64,000 nucleotides of DNA from WHUA01 sp963711215 (GCA_963711215.1 CAVQDH010000006.1:1-64000); one strand, 5' to 3'. Counted from the first letter of the stretch, positions 44,923 through 55,274 are shown. A program made the numbers and translations. Notes: a model not told the origin generated them from the letters alone.

Positions 44923-45392
44923 GACGCTCGGCCGCCGCGCCTTGGCCGGTCGCGGTGACCGGCATCCCTATCGCAGCTTCGGTTCAGAACGATCATCTTG
45001 TTAGCCACTGTTTTTCCGTAATGAAAAAAGGCTACGGCCACGCAATGAAGTCTATTGGATCTCGACCGGGCCGAATGGGCGATAACCGATGCCACCCTCG
45101 GCGGGCTCCGATGACCAAGGTCCCATTGATCCCCCCCGAACGGGCTGATCGCAATTCTCCAAATGGGCTATATGACAAAGTATGGTTAACGGAAAATCCA
45201 CCGCAGGTGGTCGAGCGGATGTGCGGTAAAACCCGGGCGGGGCACGGCTGAAACGCATATCCGTTGCCATTGGCGCACGGTCACGGGAATATCCCGCGCG
45301 AGGGAAGGACATCCGGCAGGGCTTCAATTCCCGCCATGCGCACCGGCGCGGCCGCGGGCTCCTCTCAAGAATTAGGGAAATTTTGGAACGAA
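44923..45392. other. Divergent intergenic region
   Basis: No gene was found. GCCGGTC (44945-44951) and GACCGGC (44957-44963) form a 7-base inverted repeat 22 bases upstream of the GT4 start and could be an operator. An open frame from 45264 leads into the GT22 gene but is unlikely to be translated from there. Confidence 0.45.
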
Positions 45393-46940
45393 ATGGATGT
45401 CCGGCCTTTTAATCGTCGTTTGAGATCGCTGTTTTCGGTGACCCTGCCCCTCAGCCCCCTGTTCGCCCCGGACCCCGGCAAGACCGTCCAGGCGCCGCCA
45501 TCGCGCGGCGAAGTCGCCGCCCTTCTGGCGATCGTCGCCGTGGGCTTCGCGCTGCGCTTTCTGCTGGCGGAGCTGTTGCCGAACGTCCACCACCCGGACG
45601 AGCTGTTCCAGTATCTCGAGCAAGGGCATCGCTTCGCCTTCGGCTATGGCGTCGTGCCGTGGGAATTTCGGGCCGGCACCCGGTCCTGGCTGCTGCCCGG
45701 CTTTCTCGGGAGCCTGATGTGGCTGACGGCGGCGCTCGGCGGCGGTGCGGCGGCGTATCTGGCGGTCATTGCCGGCGTGCTGTCGGCCCTTTCGCTCTCG
45801 ATCGTGCTGGTCGCCTGGCTGTGGGCGCGGCGGCTTGCGGGGCCGGCGGCGGCGCTTCTCGCGGCCGCGGTGGCCGCCACCTGGTTCGAGCTTGTCTATT
45901 TCGGGTCCAAGCCGCTTACCGAGGCGCTGGCGTCCGCGTCGCTGTTCGCGGGTGCCTATCTCCTCTGGTCCGCCGCACGGCCGGCGCGCGGGGCGTTGGT
46001 CGCCGGCGGCCTCCTGCTCGGATTGACCGTCGTGCTGCGGCTGCAGCTGGCGCCGGCGATCCTGGTCGTGGCGCTGGTCGGCTGCTTTCGGGTCTCCCTC
46101 GCGGGCTGGCTGATATGTGCTGCCGGCGGCGCGCTGGTGGTTGCCGCCGCCGGCATGCTGGATTGGGTGACCTGGGGCCATCCGTTCCAGTCCTTCTGGG
46201 CGAATCTCCAGGTCAATCTGATGGAGGACAAGGCGAGCCAATACGGCGTCTCGTCCTGGTACGGCTATGTCGGCCAGTACCTGCTGATCTGGTCGGGCTT
46301 CACCATTCCCGCGGCGATCCTCATCTTGGTGGGCGCGCGCCGCGCACCGCTGCTGCTGATCGTGCCGCTGCTCATCGTCGTCTCGCACTCCTTCATCGGG
46401 CACAAGGAATACCGCTTCGTCTTTCCGGCCGTGCCCTTCGTTCTGTTGCTGGCGGCGATCGGGACGGCGGACCTGGTCGAAGCGGTGAAGCGCGTGTGGC
46501 CGGGCCTCGGCGGACGGGCTCTGGTGCTGGCGGCGATGGGGTCCTGGGCGGCGACGTCGGCGATCCTCATGATCGGCGATCACTTCCGGCCGAACCTGAC
46601 CAAGACGGCGGCCGCCCTGGCCGGGTTCTCGGACCTGCGCGGACGGCCCTCGATCTGCGGCATCGGGCTTGTCAGCATCCCGTGGTACTACAGCGGCGGC
46701 TACACCTATCTGCATCGCAACGTGCCGATCTATCCACTGTACGGCACGCAGGACCTTGCCGAGACCTGGGGGGCCTTCGACGTGGCGCTGGCGCAAAAAA
46801 AGGATGCGGCGCTACTGCCGCTCGGCTACCGGCGCGCGCGCTGCTATTCCGACACCGTGTGCGTTTTTGTCCGCAGCGGGTCCTGCGCCGCCCGGCCGGA
46901 CCGCACCGTCAATGCCTATTTGAGGCGCAGCAAGCAGTAG
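45393..46940 (+). CDS. GT22-like (ALG/PIG-B-type) mannosyltransferase
   Basis: A 515-residue membrane protein with about 11 helices that resembles family GT22, the polyprenyl-phosphate-mannose-dependent mannosyltransferases. The N-terminal catalytic loop holds ELLPNVHHPDELFQYLEQGH, with the HPDE-type acidic motif, and WEFRAGTRSWLLPGFLGSLM follows. The late HKEYRFVFPAVPFVLLLAAI is the conserved HKE-x-RF motif. ATG 45393 has GGAA upstream; earlier in-frame starts exist to 45264. Such enzymes act on the periplasmic side. A role in the same surface glycan as its neighbours is likely. Confidence 0.8.
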   Translation: MDVRPFNRRLRSLFSVTLPLSPLFAPDPGKTVQAPPSRGEVAALLAIVAVGFALRFLLAELLPNVHHPDELFQYLEQGHRFAFGYGVVPWEFRAGTRSWLLPGFLGSLMWLTAALGGGAAAYLAVIAGVLSALSLSIVLVAWLWARRLAGPAAALLAAAVAATWFELVYFGSKPLTEALASASLFAGAYLLWSAARPARGALVAGGLLLGLTVVLRLQLAPAILVVALVGCFRVSLAGWLICAAGGALVVAAAGMLDWVTWGHPFQSFWANLQVNLMEDKASQYGVSSWYGYVGQYLLIWSGFTIPAAILILVGARRAPLLLIVPLLIVVSHSFIGHKEYRFVFPAVPFVLLLAAIGTADLVEAVKRVWPGLGGRALVLAAMGSWAATSAILMIGDHFRPNLTKTAAALAGFSDLRGRPSICGIGLVSIPWYYSGGYTYLHRNVPIYPLYGTQDLAETWGAFDVALAQKKDAALLPLGYRRARCYSDTVCVFVRSGSCAARPDRTVNAYLRRSKQ

Positions 46941-46979
46941 CCGGAAGCGGTTGGAGGCTAGCGCCAGCAGCAATGAGGG

Positions 46980-48932
46980 CTACCAGCCTCCGCCGCCGCC
47001 GCCACCACCGCCGCCGCCCGACGATCCTCCGCCGCCCGAGCCGCCGCTCGAGCCGGGCGCGGTCGAAGCCGAGGCGATGGCGCCGGCGAACGCGCCGCCG
47101 AGCGCCGACGAAAATCCGGTGATCCCGCGGTTCAAGCTGCCGCCGGAATACCAGCCGGGCGAATAGGACCGGCCGGTGCCGCCGGGGCTCGTGCCCGCGC
47201 GCGCCAGCACGTCCGCGAATTTCTCGCTCCATTGCTGCTCGACCCCGAGCGCGAGCGCATAGGGCAGGAACTTTTCGAATAGGGCGGGCGTGCGTTCGGG
47301 CGGGTTCAGCGCGTTCAGGCGGTCTTCCTCCACGAGGGAGAGATACAGCTTGAAGCCCTCGATCTGATCCATCAAGCGGCGGCCGAGCGCGGTCGGCGCC
47401 TTGAGCAGATGGTAGAACAGCATGTTCATGCCCTGCGTTCCGAGGAGGACTAGCGCTCCGGCGATCGTGACCAGCGTGCCGTAGCCGTAGAGCCCTACGA
47501 GTTCGCCACCGAGGAAAGGCAGCGAAAATGCTGTTGCGATGATCGCTTGGATCGTGCCGCCGATGCTGCTGGTGGCGATGGCCGTCTGCCAGGCGCGCCA
47601 GGAACGCAGGGTGAGGAAGTAGACGCCGAACGTCCAGCCGGCGAGCCATGCGGTCATGAAGGCGGCGGCCGCGGGCTGATCGGAGACGAGGGCGACCAGG
47701 CCAAGCACCAGCAGCGACAGGCCGATACCCGGGATGAGATACCGGGTGTTCAGCATGAAATGGCTCTTCTCGTACTCGGTCCGGAGCGTCGCGTGCAGCG
47801 CCTTCTGCGCTTCGCCCAGCTTGACGTGGTTCGTCTGTTTCAGCTCGATCTCGCCAGTCCCGTGAGGGAAAAGCTTGTTGGCGATTGCGCGCTCTCCCGG
47901 CGACAGCGCGGCCGGCTTGCCGGTCGCCGTCAGGGTGTAGACCTTGTCCGCGTCCTCGTCGATTTTGAGACTGCCCTTCACCGCCATGTTCACGATGGCC
48001 GCCGTGAAGGCCTTGTCGTCGAAGCCGAACTCCATGACGTAGCGCGCGCCGGCCGGGGTGACGCCCGACGGCGGCTCGTATTGCGGCACGATGGCGCCCT
48101 TTTCAGGGTCGCGCCCGACCTTGAGCCAGACGTAAAGATAATAGGCCAGCAGCAGGATCAGCCCGAGCCCGCCTGCGATCCCCACGGCATTGTCGTTGAT
48201 GAAATAGCCCAGCTGCTTCGCGCTGCTCGGCCGGTCGACGAAGCCGGCCGGCCACGCCACCGCGATGGTCAGGCCCTCGCCGGGATTGAGCGTGCGCGTC
48301 GAGGTGAACCGGACGATGCCGTCGTTCAAGGGCTCGTAAGTGAAATCCTGGCCACGCTCGCCCTCGCGTCCGGTATAGCCGGCGTGGTCGCGCACGCGGG
48401 CCCCTTCCGGCAGATGCACGATCGCCCGCGCCCGCTCGATCGGGAACGCCCATCCGTTGCCGGTGACGTTCCAGTACAGCTCGTCCACCGAGCCGAAATA
48501 GCCGAGCTGCCGGTCGGTGCGATAGGTCAGGGTAAAGGTATGCAGGCCGGGGTGGATGAAGACGTTCTTGTCGCCGATATAGACGCGCACGCCGTTGCCT
48601 TGCGGCTGGGTATGGTAGGGCTCTTTCCGGCCGTCGCGCGTGATCTCCTCGATGTCGAAGGGAACGACGACGCGCCTGCCGCGACTGTTGTAGACGGTCG
48701 GGAAATCGCGATAGATGCCGCGCTTGATCTGGGCCCCCGTGCTCTCGACCTCGATCGTTTCGCGCACGCGCATCGAGCCGTCGCGCTGGATCCATATCTC
48801 GCTGTCGAAATTGAGGATGCGCTCGCGTCCGGCGGCGCCCGCAGGCGCGGCGATGACGACGGCGAGGAATACCGCGAACAGGAGCTGGACGAGTATGCGG
48901 ACGCCTGCGCGCGACAAGAGGAAAAGTGTCAT
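46980..48932 (-). CDS. DUF2207 domain membrane protein
   Basis: A 650-residue protein with a signal peptide and a large periplasmic DUF2207 domain (DSEIWIQRDGSMRVRETIEV and IKRGIYRDFPTVYNSRGRRV), a helix near residue 245 (AGGLGLILLLAYYLYVWLKV), a cytoplasmic part, further helices at 410-510 and a C-terminal run of Ser/Gly ending in about 20 glycines and Trp. It is paired with lemA, as is common for the family. Function unknown, probably membrane stress or envelope remodelling. Confidence 0.9.
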   Translation of the reverse strand: MTLFLLSRAGVRILVQLLFAVFLAVVIAAPAGAAGRERILNFDSEIWIQRDGSMRVRETIEVESTGAQIKRGIYRDFPTVYNSRGRRVVVPFDIEEITRDGRKEPYHTQPQGNGVRVYIGDKNVFIHPGLHTFTLTYRTDRQLGYFGSVDELYWNVTGNGWAFPIERARAIVHLPEGARVRDHAGYTGREGERGQDFTYEPLNDGIVRFTSTRTLNPGEGLTIAVAWPAGFVDRPSSAKQLGYFINDNAVGIAGGLGLILLLAYYLYVWLKVGRDPEKGAIVPQYEPPSGVTPAGARYVMEFGFDDKAFTAAIVNMAVKGSLKIDEDADKVYTLTATGKPAALSPGERAIANKLFPHGTGEIELKQTNHVKLGEAQKALHATLRTEYEKSHFMLNTRYLIPGIGLSLLVLGLVALVSDQPAAAAFMTAWLAGWTFGVYFLTLRSWRAWQTAIATSSIGGTIQAIIATAFSLPFLGGELVGLYGYGTLVTIAGALVLLGTQGMNMLFYHLLKAPTALGRRLMDQIEGFKLYLSLVEEDRLNALNPPERTPALFEKFLPYALALGVEQQWSEKFADVLARAGTSPGGTGRSYSPGWYSGGSLNRGITGFSSALGGAFAGAIASASTAPGSSGGSGGGGSSGGGGGGGGGGGW

Positions 48933-48961
48933 CTTCGGATTCCCGACTTGTGCCGCCGGCG

Positions 48962-49528
48962 TCAGTCGAATTTCACTGCGACGGGCTGGCGCGCCGCGCC
49001 GTCGCTTTCGTCGAGCTCGAAGAACTCCGACTTGGCGAAGCCGAATTTTTGCGCGACCAGATTGCTTGGGAACTGATCGACCTTGGTGTTGTTGTCGCGG
49101 ACGCTGGCGTTGTAGTAGCGCCGCGCCGCCTGGATGTTGTTCTCGATCTCGGCAAGCTGCTGCTGCAAGTCGAGGAAGTTCGTGTTGGCCTTCAGTTCCG
49201 GGTAGTTCTCGGCGAGCGCGAACAGCGATCGCAGCGCGCCGGTCAGCTGGTTCTCGGTCGCCGCCTGCTCATGCGGCGCGCCCTGATTGGCGACGGCCTC
49301 GTTGCGCGCCCGGGTGACGGCTTCGAAGGTGCCCGCTTCATGCCTGGCATATCCCTTCACGGTCTCCACCAGATTGGGGACCAGATTGTAGCGCCGTTTC
49401 ATCTGGACCTCGATGTCGCTCCACGCGCCGCTCACGCGCACGCGCAGCCTGACCAGCGTGTTGTAGGTCATCACCACGTAAAGCACGGCCACGGCGATCA
49501 GGCCGAGAAGGATGTACACAAGCGTCAT
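48962..49528 (-). CDS. lemA: LemA family protein
   Basis: A 188-residue LemA protein: N-terminal membrane helix MTLVYILLGLIAVAVLYVVM, then the conserved YNTLVRLRVRVSGAWSDIEV, MKRRYNLVPNLVETVKGYA and RYYNASVRDNNTKVDQFPSN. LemA proteins have an external helical bundle. The start is ATG 49528. The gene is 29 bases upstream of the DUF2207 gene, forming the usual pair. Function in general unknown. Confidence 0.95.
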   Translation of the reverse strand: MTLVYILLGLIAVAVLYVVMTYNTLVRLRVRVSGAWSDIEVQMKRRYNLVPNLVETVKGYARHEAGTFEAVTRARNEAVANQGAPHEQAATENQLTGALRSLFALAENYPELKANTNFLDLQQQLAEIENNIQAARRYYNASVRDNNTKVDQFPSNLVAQKFGFAKSEFFELDESDGAARQPVAVKFD

Positions 49529-49943
49529 GGCATGTTCCCCCACACCGGTTGGCGCCCCGCACGCGACCGCCGGGGCCTCCTGACGAAGCCGGGCGACAAT
49601 ACGGGGGTTTGCGGGAAAATTACATCCAAAGACGAAGGAATTGTTTACGGCGGGGCGAATATCGGCGCGGCCCCTGGGCCGGCTCCGGCCGTGCTGGCGC
49701 TGGCCCCGCGCCTTTTTTGGGAGCACAGGGGAGTAGACGCGGGGCCAATCACCGGGAGCGCTTCATCCCGGCAGCACCGGCACGAAGCGCCCGATAGAGA
49801 GACGCCGGGGCGCCGCAAATGTTCCGTCACAAACGAACGGGCCGGGGCAGCGCGTCTTCAGCCGGGCCAGTGGTCGTTCTCATGGCGGTGGAAGCGGCCC
49901 GGCAATGCCCACGCGGCAGCTGACCGGCGGCATGGCCGTCCCG
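49529..49943. other. Intergenic region, nothing recognised
   Basis: This 415-base GC-rich stretch between lemA and the redoxin gene holds no convincing gene, promoter or repeat; it must contain the promoter of lemA-DUF2207. Confidence 0.5.
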
Positions 49944-50603
49944 CTAGGATGCGCCGTCGTATTTCACGGTGCAGCCATAGGGCCGGGTCACGGCGTCGGC
50001 GATCGGCCTGCCCTTTGCCATGTCGTCGAGCGCGGCGCGCACGTAGTTCTTCGCGGTCTTCACGTCATCCCAGTCGGTCGTCGGCTTGTCGTCGATACCG
50101 CCCATGTAAACGAGCGTGCCCTTCGCATCGATGATGTACATGTGCGGCGTCGTGCGCGCGTCATAGCTGCGCCCGACCTTGCCGGCGGGATCGAGCAGGA
50201 CCGCGGTCGGCGCCGCATGGCGCTCCTCGGTCAGCTTGTTCGCCTCGGCGCCCGTTACGTAGCCCTGCGTCCCCGGCGCGGAGGAAATGATCGACAGCCA
50301 GATCATGCCGTTGCCTGTGGCTTCACGCTGAAGCGCCTGCATATTGCCGGTGCCGTAATGCTTGCCGACGAACGGGCAGAGGTTATTGGTCCATTCCAGG
50401 ATGACCGTCTTGCCCTTGTATTCGGCCAGGCTTTCCGTCTTTCCGTTGCTGTCCGGCAAAGCGAAGGCCGGCGCCGGCGCGCCGATCCGCGGCGTCGCGA
50501 AAGCGGGCCGGATCAAGCCGAGCGGACCGGATGCGGCGCCGACCAGAACGGTCGTGCCCGCGAGCACAAGGACGTTACGTCTGTTCCACGCATGCATCGT
50601 CAT
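49944..50603 (-). CDS. Redoxin-family thioredoxin-like protein, exported
   Basis: A 219-residue exported protein. ATG 50603 (MTMHAWNRRNVLVLAGTTVL) gives an N-terminal signal with a possible twin-arginine motif NRRNVLVL and a cleavage near AFA. The mature protein has IGAPAPAFALPDSNGKTESL and TVILEWTNNLCPFVGKHYGT, with a single catalytic Cys in the LCPFVGKHY loop, followed by YDARTTPHMYIIDAKGTLVY with the cis-Pro. It overlaps the dsbD stop, so DsbD is the likely electron donor. Periplasmic peroxidase or thiol reductase by inference. Confidence 0.85.
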   Translation of the reverse strand: MTMHAWNRRNVLVLAGTTVLVGAASGPLGLIRPAFATPRIGAPAPAFALPDSNGKTESLAEYKGKTVILEWTNNLCPFVGKHYGTGNMQALQREATGNGMIWLSIISSAPGTQGYVTGAEANKLTEERHAAPTAVLLDPAGKVGRSYDARTTPHMYIIDAKGTLVYMGGIDDKPTTDWDDVKTAKNYVRAALDDMAKGRPIADAVTRPYGCTVKYDGAS

Positions 50604-52827
50604 GAAGGTCTCCTGTCGCCACGGTCGATGACTTTGGTCGGGGGCGTAATGTCGCGAAGCGCGTCGAGCACGCGAGTTCTCGGTCAGCAATTGCGGCAGC
50701 ACCACGGGCCGCGCATCGCCGGGGCCGTAAAGGACGTAGAGCGGCACGCCGTCGCGCCCGAAGGATTCGAGAAGCGCGGTGATCTGCGGATCACCGTTGG
50801 TCCAGTCGCCTTTGAGGTAGGTGACGCCCAGCGATTTCGAGCCGTTTGCTCACGGCTTCCGAGGAAAGCGCGACCCGCTCGTTCATCAGGCAGGTGATGC
50901 ACCAGGCCGCGGTCATGTTGACGAAGACCGGCTTGCCGGCCGCGCGCAGCGCCGCAAGGCGCTCGCTGCTGAAGGGCTCGTACCGCACGCCGCCGGCGGT
51001 CTGTCCCGCGGTCGAGGTCGGCACAGGTCGAGGCGCCATTCCGGTGCCGAGGCCGAGGATCATCGCGACCGCGGCGGCTGCGGCGGCAACGGACCCGGAC
51101 CGGCCGACCACGCGGCCGTGCGCGCCGGCGCTTCGGGCGATCTTCCAGAGCCAGAGGGCGAAGGCGATCAGGACCATCCCGCCCAGCGCGGCGAGCACGC
51201 CGTCGGGGCCCGCCTGGATGCTGAGGACCCAGACCAGCCACGCCGCAGAGGCGTAGAGCGGGAAGGCGAGGAACTGCCGCATCCGCTCCATCCAGCGCGC
51301 CCGGGCGCGGCAACAGGCGGACCAGCGCCGGGACGAAGGTCAACAGCAGGTAGGGCAGCGCAAACCCGGCGCCAAGCGCGAGGAAGATGCCGATCGACGC
51401 GGCCGCCGGCTGCGTCAGCGCGAACCCGAGGGCGACCGCCATGAAGGGCGCGGTGCAGGGCGTCGAGACGACCGCCGCGAGCACGCCGGTGAAATACGAG
51501 CCGGCGTAGCCGCTCCGGGCCGACAGACTGCTGCCCAGCCCCATCACGCTGCCGCCGACCTCGAAGACGCCGGACAGGTTCATCCCGAGCAGGAAGAACA
51601 GATACGCCATCGCGGCGACGAAAGCCGGCGATTGCAGCTGGAAGCCCCAGCCGATGGTTTCGCCGCCCGCCTTGAGCGCAATCAGCAGGCCGGCGAGCGC
51701 GGCGAAGCAGGAGAGCACGCCCAGCGCATAGGCGATGCCGTGGCGCCGGATCGTGCGATGGTCCTTTTCGGCATGGCGGATCAACGCCATGGCTTTCATC
51801 GACAGCACCGGGAAGACGCAAGGCATCAGATTGAGGATGAGCCCGCCGAGGACGGCGAACAGCAGCGCTTCGACAATGCCGATTTCGCCACCGTCCGCTG
51901 CCGGAACACCGCCGTCATGACGCAGCGCCGGCGTCGGCGCCGCCACGGCCGGGCCGGCCGAACCGCTCTGCGCGGCCCCGAGCGGCGCCGAGATTTCAAA
52001 GGCGCGGGTGAGCGGCGCATCACCGGCAGTCCTGGTCAGCACCAGGACCCCGTCCAACCGGTTCCACGCCGGCGCCTGCCCCGGCGTCATCGTCAGCGTG
52101 AGACCGTTCGCCGTGGCGCTGAGGGTCTGCGGCGCCGCGGGCTCGATGTGGCCCCATTTGTAGGGGAAGAACGTAGCCTTCTCGATTCCGGTCCGCGCGC
52201 AAATCCGATCCGGCGACGGTCAGGACGACCTTGTCCGTTGCGCGGCGAAGGCCGACGGACCAGGGGGCCTTTACCGGCAGCTGCTGGCGCGCGGTGCGGA
52301 ATAGCGGTTCGGTCGCGGCGTCGGGCTGCGGGGCGGATGCAGCGCGTCGGGAGCGAGAGGTCGAAATCCCCGCCCTCGGGCACGCAGATGTCGGAACAGG
52401 CAAGCCAGCTCACCTTGGCATGCAGGTCGAGCGGCTTGCCCGCAGGCCAGCTTTGCCCGACCCGGATCGGCACGAGATGGAGCGCTTCGCCGCTATAGCC
52501 GTAATTGAGCAACGGCCCGTAGGGCAGGGGGCGCGGATAAGGCCATTGGATATCGCCGGCTTCGACGCCCTGCGGGAGCGTCCAGGCGATATGCGGCGGC
52601 TCGCCGGAATCGCCCGGATTGCGCCAGTATGTGTGCCATCCGGCCTTGATCTTGAGGTGCAGCATGACCCAGAGCGTGCCGCCCGGGCGGACCGAGGATG
52701 TCTCGGGGATCAGGCGAGCGGTAACATGGTCCGTCATGACCGGCGACGACCATGCCGCAGCGCTGCCCAGGGTCAGAAACAGCGAAAGAGCGGATAAAAG
52801 GCGGGTGATGTAACCAATTCGTCGCAC
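50600..52827 (-). pseudogene. dsbD: DsbD-like thiol:disulfide interchange protein, five frameshifts
   Basis: An inner-membrane electron carrier that moves reductant to the periplasm. ATG 52827 starts a signal peptide, then the DsbD-N/ScsB-type domain (WHTYWRNPGDSGEPPHIAWT, VSWLACSDICVPEGGDFDLS). Breaks lie near 52340, 52190, 51300, 50835 and 50670. The membrane domain has LNLMPCVFPVLSMKAMALIR and VVSTPCTAPFMAVALGFALT with the two redox Cys. The C-terminal thioredoxin has TAAWCITCLMNERVAL (CITC). The tail VLDALRDITPPTKVIDRGDR ends at a TGA overlapping the redoxin start. The total length of 2228 bases fits exactly five extra bases, giving 740 residues. Confidence 0.88.
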
Positions 52828-52973
52828 TGAATTTCTCCTCGGCGCGGCGTCCTGGATTCATGTGGTCGGCGCCGCTTGCGGGTCAAGAAACGATCCCGTG
52901 CGCGCCATGACATTCTCGTGAGGGATTCGTGTTGGCAGGCCCGGCCGAAACGGCCGGGCGGGCTCCCCGCTGT

Positions 52974-53642
52974 TCAGGAATCATCGTCTTTGAGGAGCGA
53001 CGTGGTCTTCAGGTTGCCGCTCCATTCCGTCGGACTCATGGTCTCCGTGAAATGCTCGAACATCGCGTTGAAGCTGACGCTGACTCTGACGCGGCTGCTG
53101 CGATTGAAATCGACCGAGTGGGGCAGCCAGGCCGGAAACAGCAGCAAGTCGCCCGGCTTGACCGCCAGGTTGAATCGCGCCGCGTTGAATGGCGTCGATT
53201 CGATCACCCGCGGCTTGATCATGTGGCGTTGCGGCCGCGGGTCGTCGATCGTGAACTGGTTGGCGCCGTCGTCGGCCTGAACGTAATAGACCGCCGACAG
53301 GTAGTTGTTCGGATGGATATGCTCGCGATGGCCCGTATGCGGGGCATTGATGTTGGCCCAGCAGCTGGTGATCCGCGCGCCGTCATAAATCACCTCGAGG
53401 AATTCGAGCACCAGAGTCACGGCCTGCTGGAACTCGGCGATCATCGGCGCCAGCTCCGGGAGCATGTGAAGGTTGGTTTCGGTCTGCCGGCTGGTGCCGG
53501 GCGCCAGATTCGTGATGTCCGGATCCAGCCGGGTGAGGAGGTCCATCATCCGCTTGTTCACGGAATCACGGACCGCCGGCTCCAGCGCAAAGCGCCAAAG
53601 CATCGTCGGGAAGAACATTTCGGTCGATTTCAACTCGGGCAT
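52974..53642 (-). CDS. Fe(II)/2-oxoglutarate oxygenase, TIGR02466-like
   Basis: A 222-residue predicted oxygenase of the putative 2OG-Fe(II) family TIGR02466. Metal ligands are plausible in GHREHIHPNNYLSAVYYVQ and in LLLFPAWLPHSVDFNRSS, with the 2-oxoglutarate Arg in SRVRVSVSFNAMF. It begins ATG 53642 (MPELKSTEMFFPTMLWRFAL). Its substrate is unknown. It stands alone, with no partner gene on the same strand. Confidence 0.85.
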   Translation of the reverse strand: MPELKSTEMFFPTMLWRFALEPAVRDSVNKRMMDLLTRLDPDITNLAPGTSRQTETNLHMLPELAPMIAEFQQAVTLVLEFLEVIYDGARITSCWANINAPHTGHREHIHPNNYLSAVYYVQADDGANQFTIDDPRPQRHMIKPRVIESTPFNAARFNLAVKPGDLLLFPAWLPHSVDFNRSSRVRVSVSFNAMFEHFTETMSPTEWSGNLKTTSLLKDDDS

Positions 53643-53833
53643 ACGGCGTCATTCCATATCGGACCAGCACCGGCCAACTATAGCCGGGCGGCGGGCGGGG
53701 GGCACTATCCGGCGGTGAAATTTCCGGCGCGGGCGACCGTTCGCCGCGGATAAGGCTGATAGATCCGCGCCATTGCGGGTTAGAATTGCACCGGATTCAA
53801 CGTAAGCCCTGTCCTTTGACCCCGAGGCGGAGC

Positions 53834-54823
53834 ATGAGCGCCTTTCGCATCGCGACCTTCAATCTCGAGAATTTGGGCGATTTGGCCGGCGACGCGGCGG
53901 CGCTGGACCTGCGGGTGCAGGCGCTGCGGCCGCAGCTTCTTCGCCTGAATGCCGACATCCTGTGCCTGCAGGAGGTCAATGCCCAGTCCGAAGCGCGGCA
54001 AGGCCGGTCGCTGCGGGCCCTCGAGGCGCTGCTGCGCGAAACGCCCTATGCCGGCTTTCACCGCGCCGTCACCACGAGCGCGAGCGGCGGCAAGCCGCGG
54101 GACGTCCACAACCTCGTGATCCTCAGCCGGCTCAAGATCCTGGCGAGCCGGGAATACCTCAACGATCTCGTACCCTGCCCGGCCTATCGCCCGGTAACCG
54201 CGCGGCCGCCGGGGGATGCGGCGGAGCCGGTCGGCTGGGAACGGCCGATCCTGCATGCCACGGTCGGCCTTGCGGACGGGACGCCATTACACGTCATCAA
54301 TCTCCATCTGCGGGCGCCGCTGCCTGCTTTCATCCCCGGGCAGAAGCAGGAGCCTTTCGTCTGGAAGTCGGTCGAAGGCTGGGCCGAGGGCACCTTCATT
54401 GCGGAGATCAAGCGGACGGGGCAGGCGCTCGAGGCACGGCTCCTGATCGACCGCCTGTTTGACGCCGATCCGAAGGCGTCCGTCGTGGTGCTGGGCGATT
54501 TCAACGCCGACGGCCGCGACGCGCCGCTGAAGATCCTGCGCGGCGACGTCGACGAAACGGGTAACGCCGCGCTGGCGAGCCGCGTGCTGACGCCGCTCGA
54601 GCTCAGCCTTCCCGCCGATCGCCGCTTCAGCGTGCTGCATTACGGCCACGCCCTGATGCTCGACCACATCATGGTGTCGCGTGCGCTGCTTGCCCGCTTC
54701 CGGAGGGCGGAAGTGTTGAACGAGCTGCTGACCGACGAGCTCGTCGCCTTCTTTGCCGGGCGGCGGGACGCCGGCAGCTTCCACGCCCCCGTCGTCGCCG
54801 AATTCGCGCCGGCCAGCGGATGA
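53834..54823 (+). CDS. Endonuclease/exonuclease/phosphatase family protein
   Basis: A 329-residue metal-dependent phosphoesterase of the EEP fold. ATG 53834 (MSAFRIATFNLENLGDLAGD) has GGAG upstream. Motifs are FNLENL, ADILCLQEVNA (metal-binding Glu), a central HVINLHLRAPL (catalytic His), VVVLGDFNADGRDAPL (Asp and Asn) and the C-terminal LDHIMVSRALLARF with the final Asp-His pair. It may act on DNA, lipids or other phosphates. It lacks a signal peptide. Confidence 0.88.
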   Translation: MSAFRIATFNLENLGDLAGDAAALDLRVQALRPQLLRLNADILCLQEVNAQSEARQGRSLRALEALLRETPYAGFHRAVTTSASGGKPRDVHNLVILSRLKILASREYLNDLVPCPAYRPVTARPPGDAAEPVGWERPILHATVGLADGTPLHVINLHLRAPLPAFIPGQKQEPFVWKSVEGWAEGTFIAEIKRTGQALEARLLIDRLFDADPKASVVVLGDFNADGRDAPLKILRGDVDETGNAALASRVLTPLELSLPADRRFSVLHYGHALMLDHIMVSRALLARFRRAEVLNELLTDELVAFFAGRRDAGSFHAPVVAEFAPASG

Positions 54824-54830
54824 CGGGCGG

Positions 54831-55169
54831 TCAGTGCGCCGGTTTCAAGCTCTCGATATATTCCACGAGGTTGTCAATCTCGACGCGGGTGAGATGCAGG
54901 TTCGGCATCGGCGGATGCGGATTGCCTAACCAGGCTTCGAGCTGATTGCGCGTGAGAACGCTGCGCTTCGCCACGGCCTCGAATGACGGGGCGAGGTCAT
55001 TGGCCGTCCGTTTATCACCGGCGCCGATATCGTGGCAGCTGACACACCAGTGTTCGGCGATGACGCGCCCGTCCGACGCATTGCCGGCTTGAGCGGCTGA
55101 TAAGGTACCAAACCAAAGGATCGGCGCAGCAATCGCCGCCGATATGAGAACGCGCTTGGACGCTTGCAC
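54831..55169 (-). CDS. Small cytochrome c, periplasmic
   Basis: A 112-residue class I c-type cytochrome. GTG 55169 follows AGAGGTC and gives a signal peptide (KRVLISAAIAAPILWFGTLS, cleaved after AQA). The heme site is AEHWCVSCHDIGAGDKRT, with the axial Met in NPHPPMPNLHLTRVEIDNLV. It probably carries electrons in a respiratory chain. A FixK-type box lies 90 bases upstream, between it and the divergent L,D-transpeptidase gene, suggesting low-oxygen control. Confidence 0.85.
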   Translation of the reverse strand: MQASKRVLISAAIAAPILWFGTLSAAQAGNASDGRVIAEHWCVSCHDIGAGDKRTANDLAPSFEAVAKRSVLTRNQLEAWLGNPHPPMPNLHLTRVEIDNLVEYIESLKPAH

Positions 55170-55260
55170 CGATCGACCTCTATCTTCGTTGCCGGGATTG
55201 TTGTCCCTGTAAAAGCGATTATATCGGCAGGGATTATTCAAGGGCCAGCGACGTTGTTCA

Positions 55261-55274
55261 CTGATGCATATCAA
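55261..55274. promoter_or_regulatory. FixK/FNR-type box between cytochrome c and L,D-transpeptidase
   Basis: CTGATGCATATCAA fits NTGA-N6-TCAA. Its centre is 41 bases upstream of the start codon at 55309 and 98 bases upstream of the start at 55169. Confidence 0.55.
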
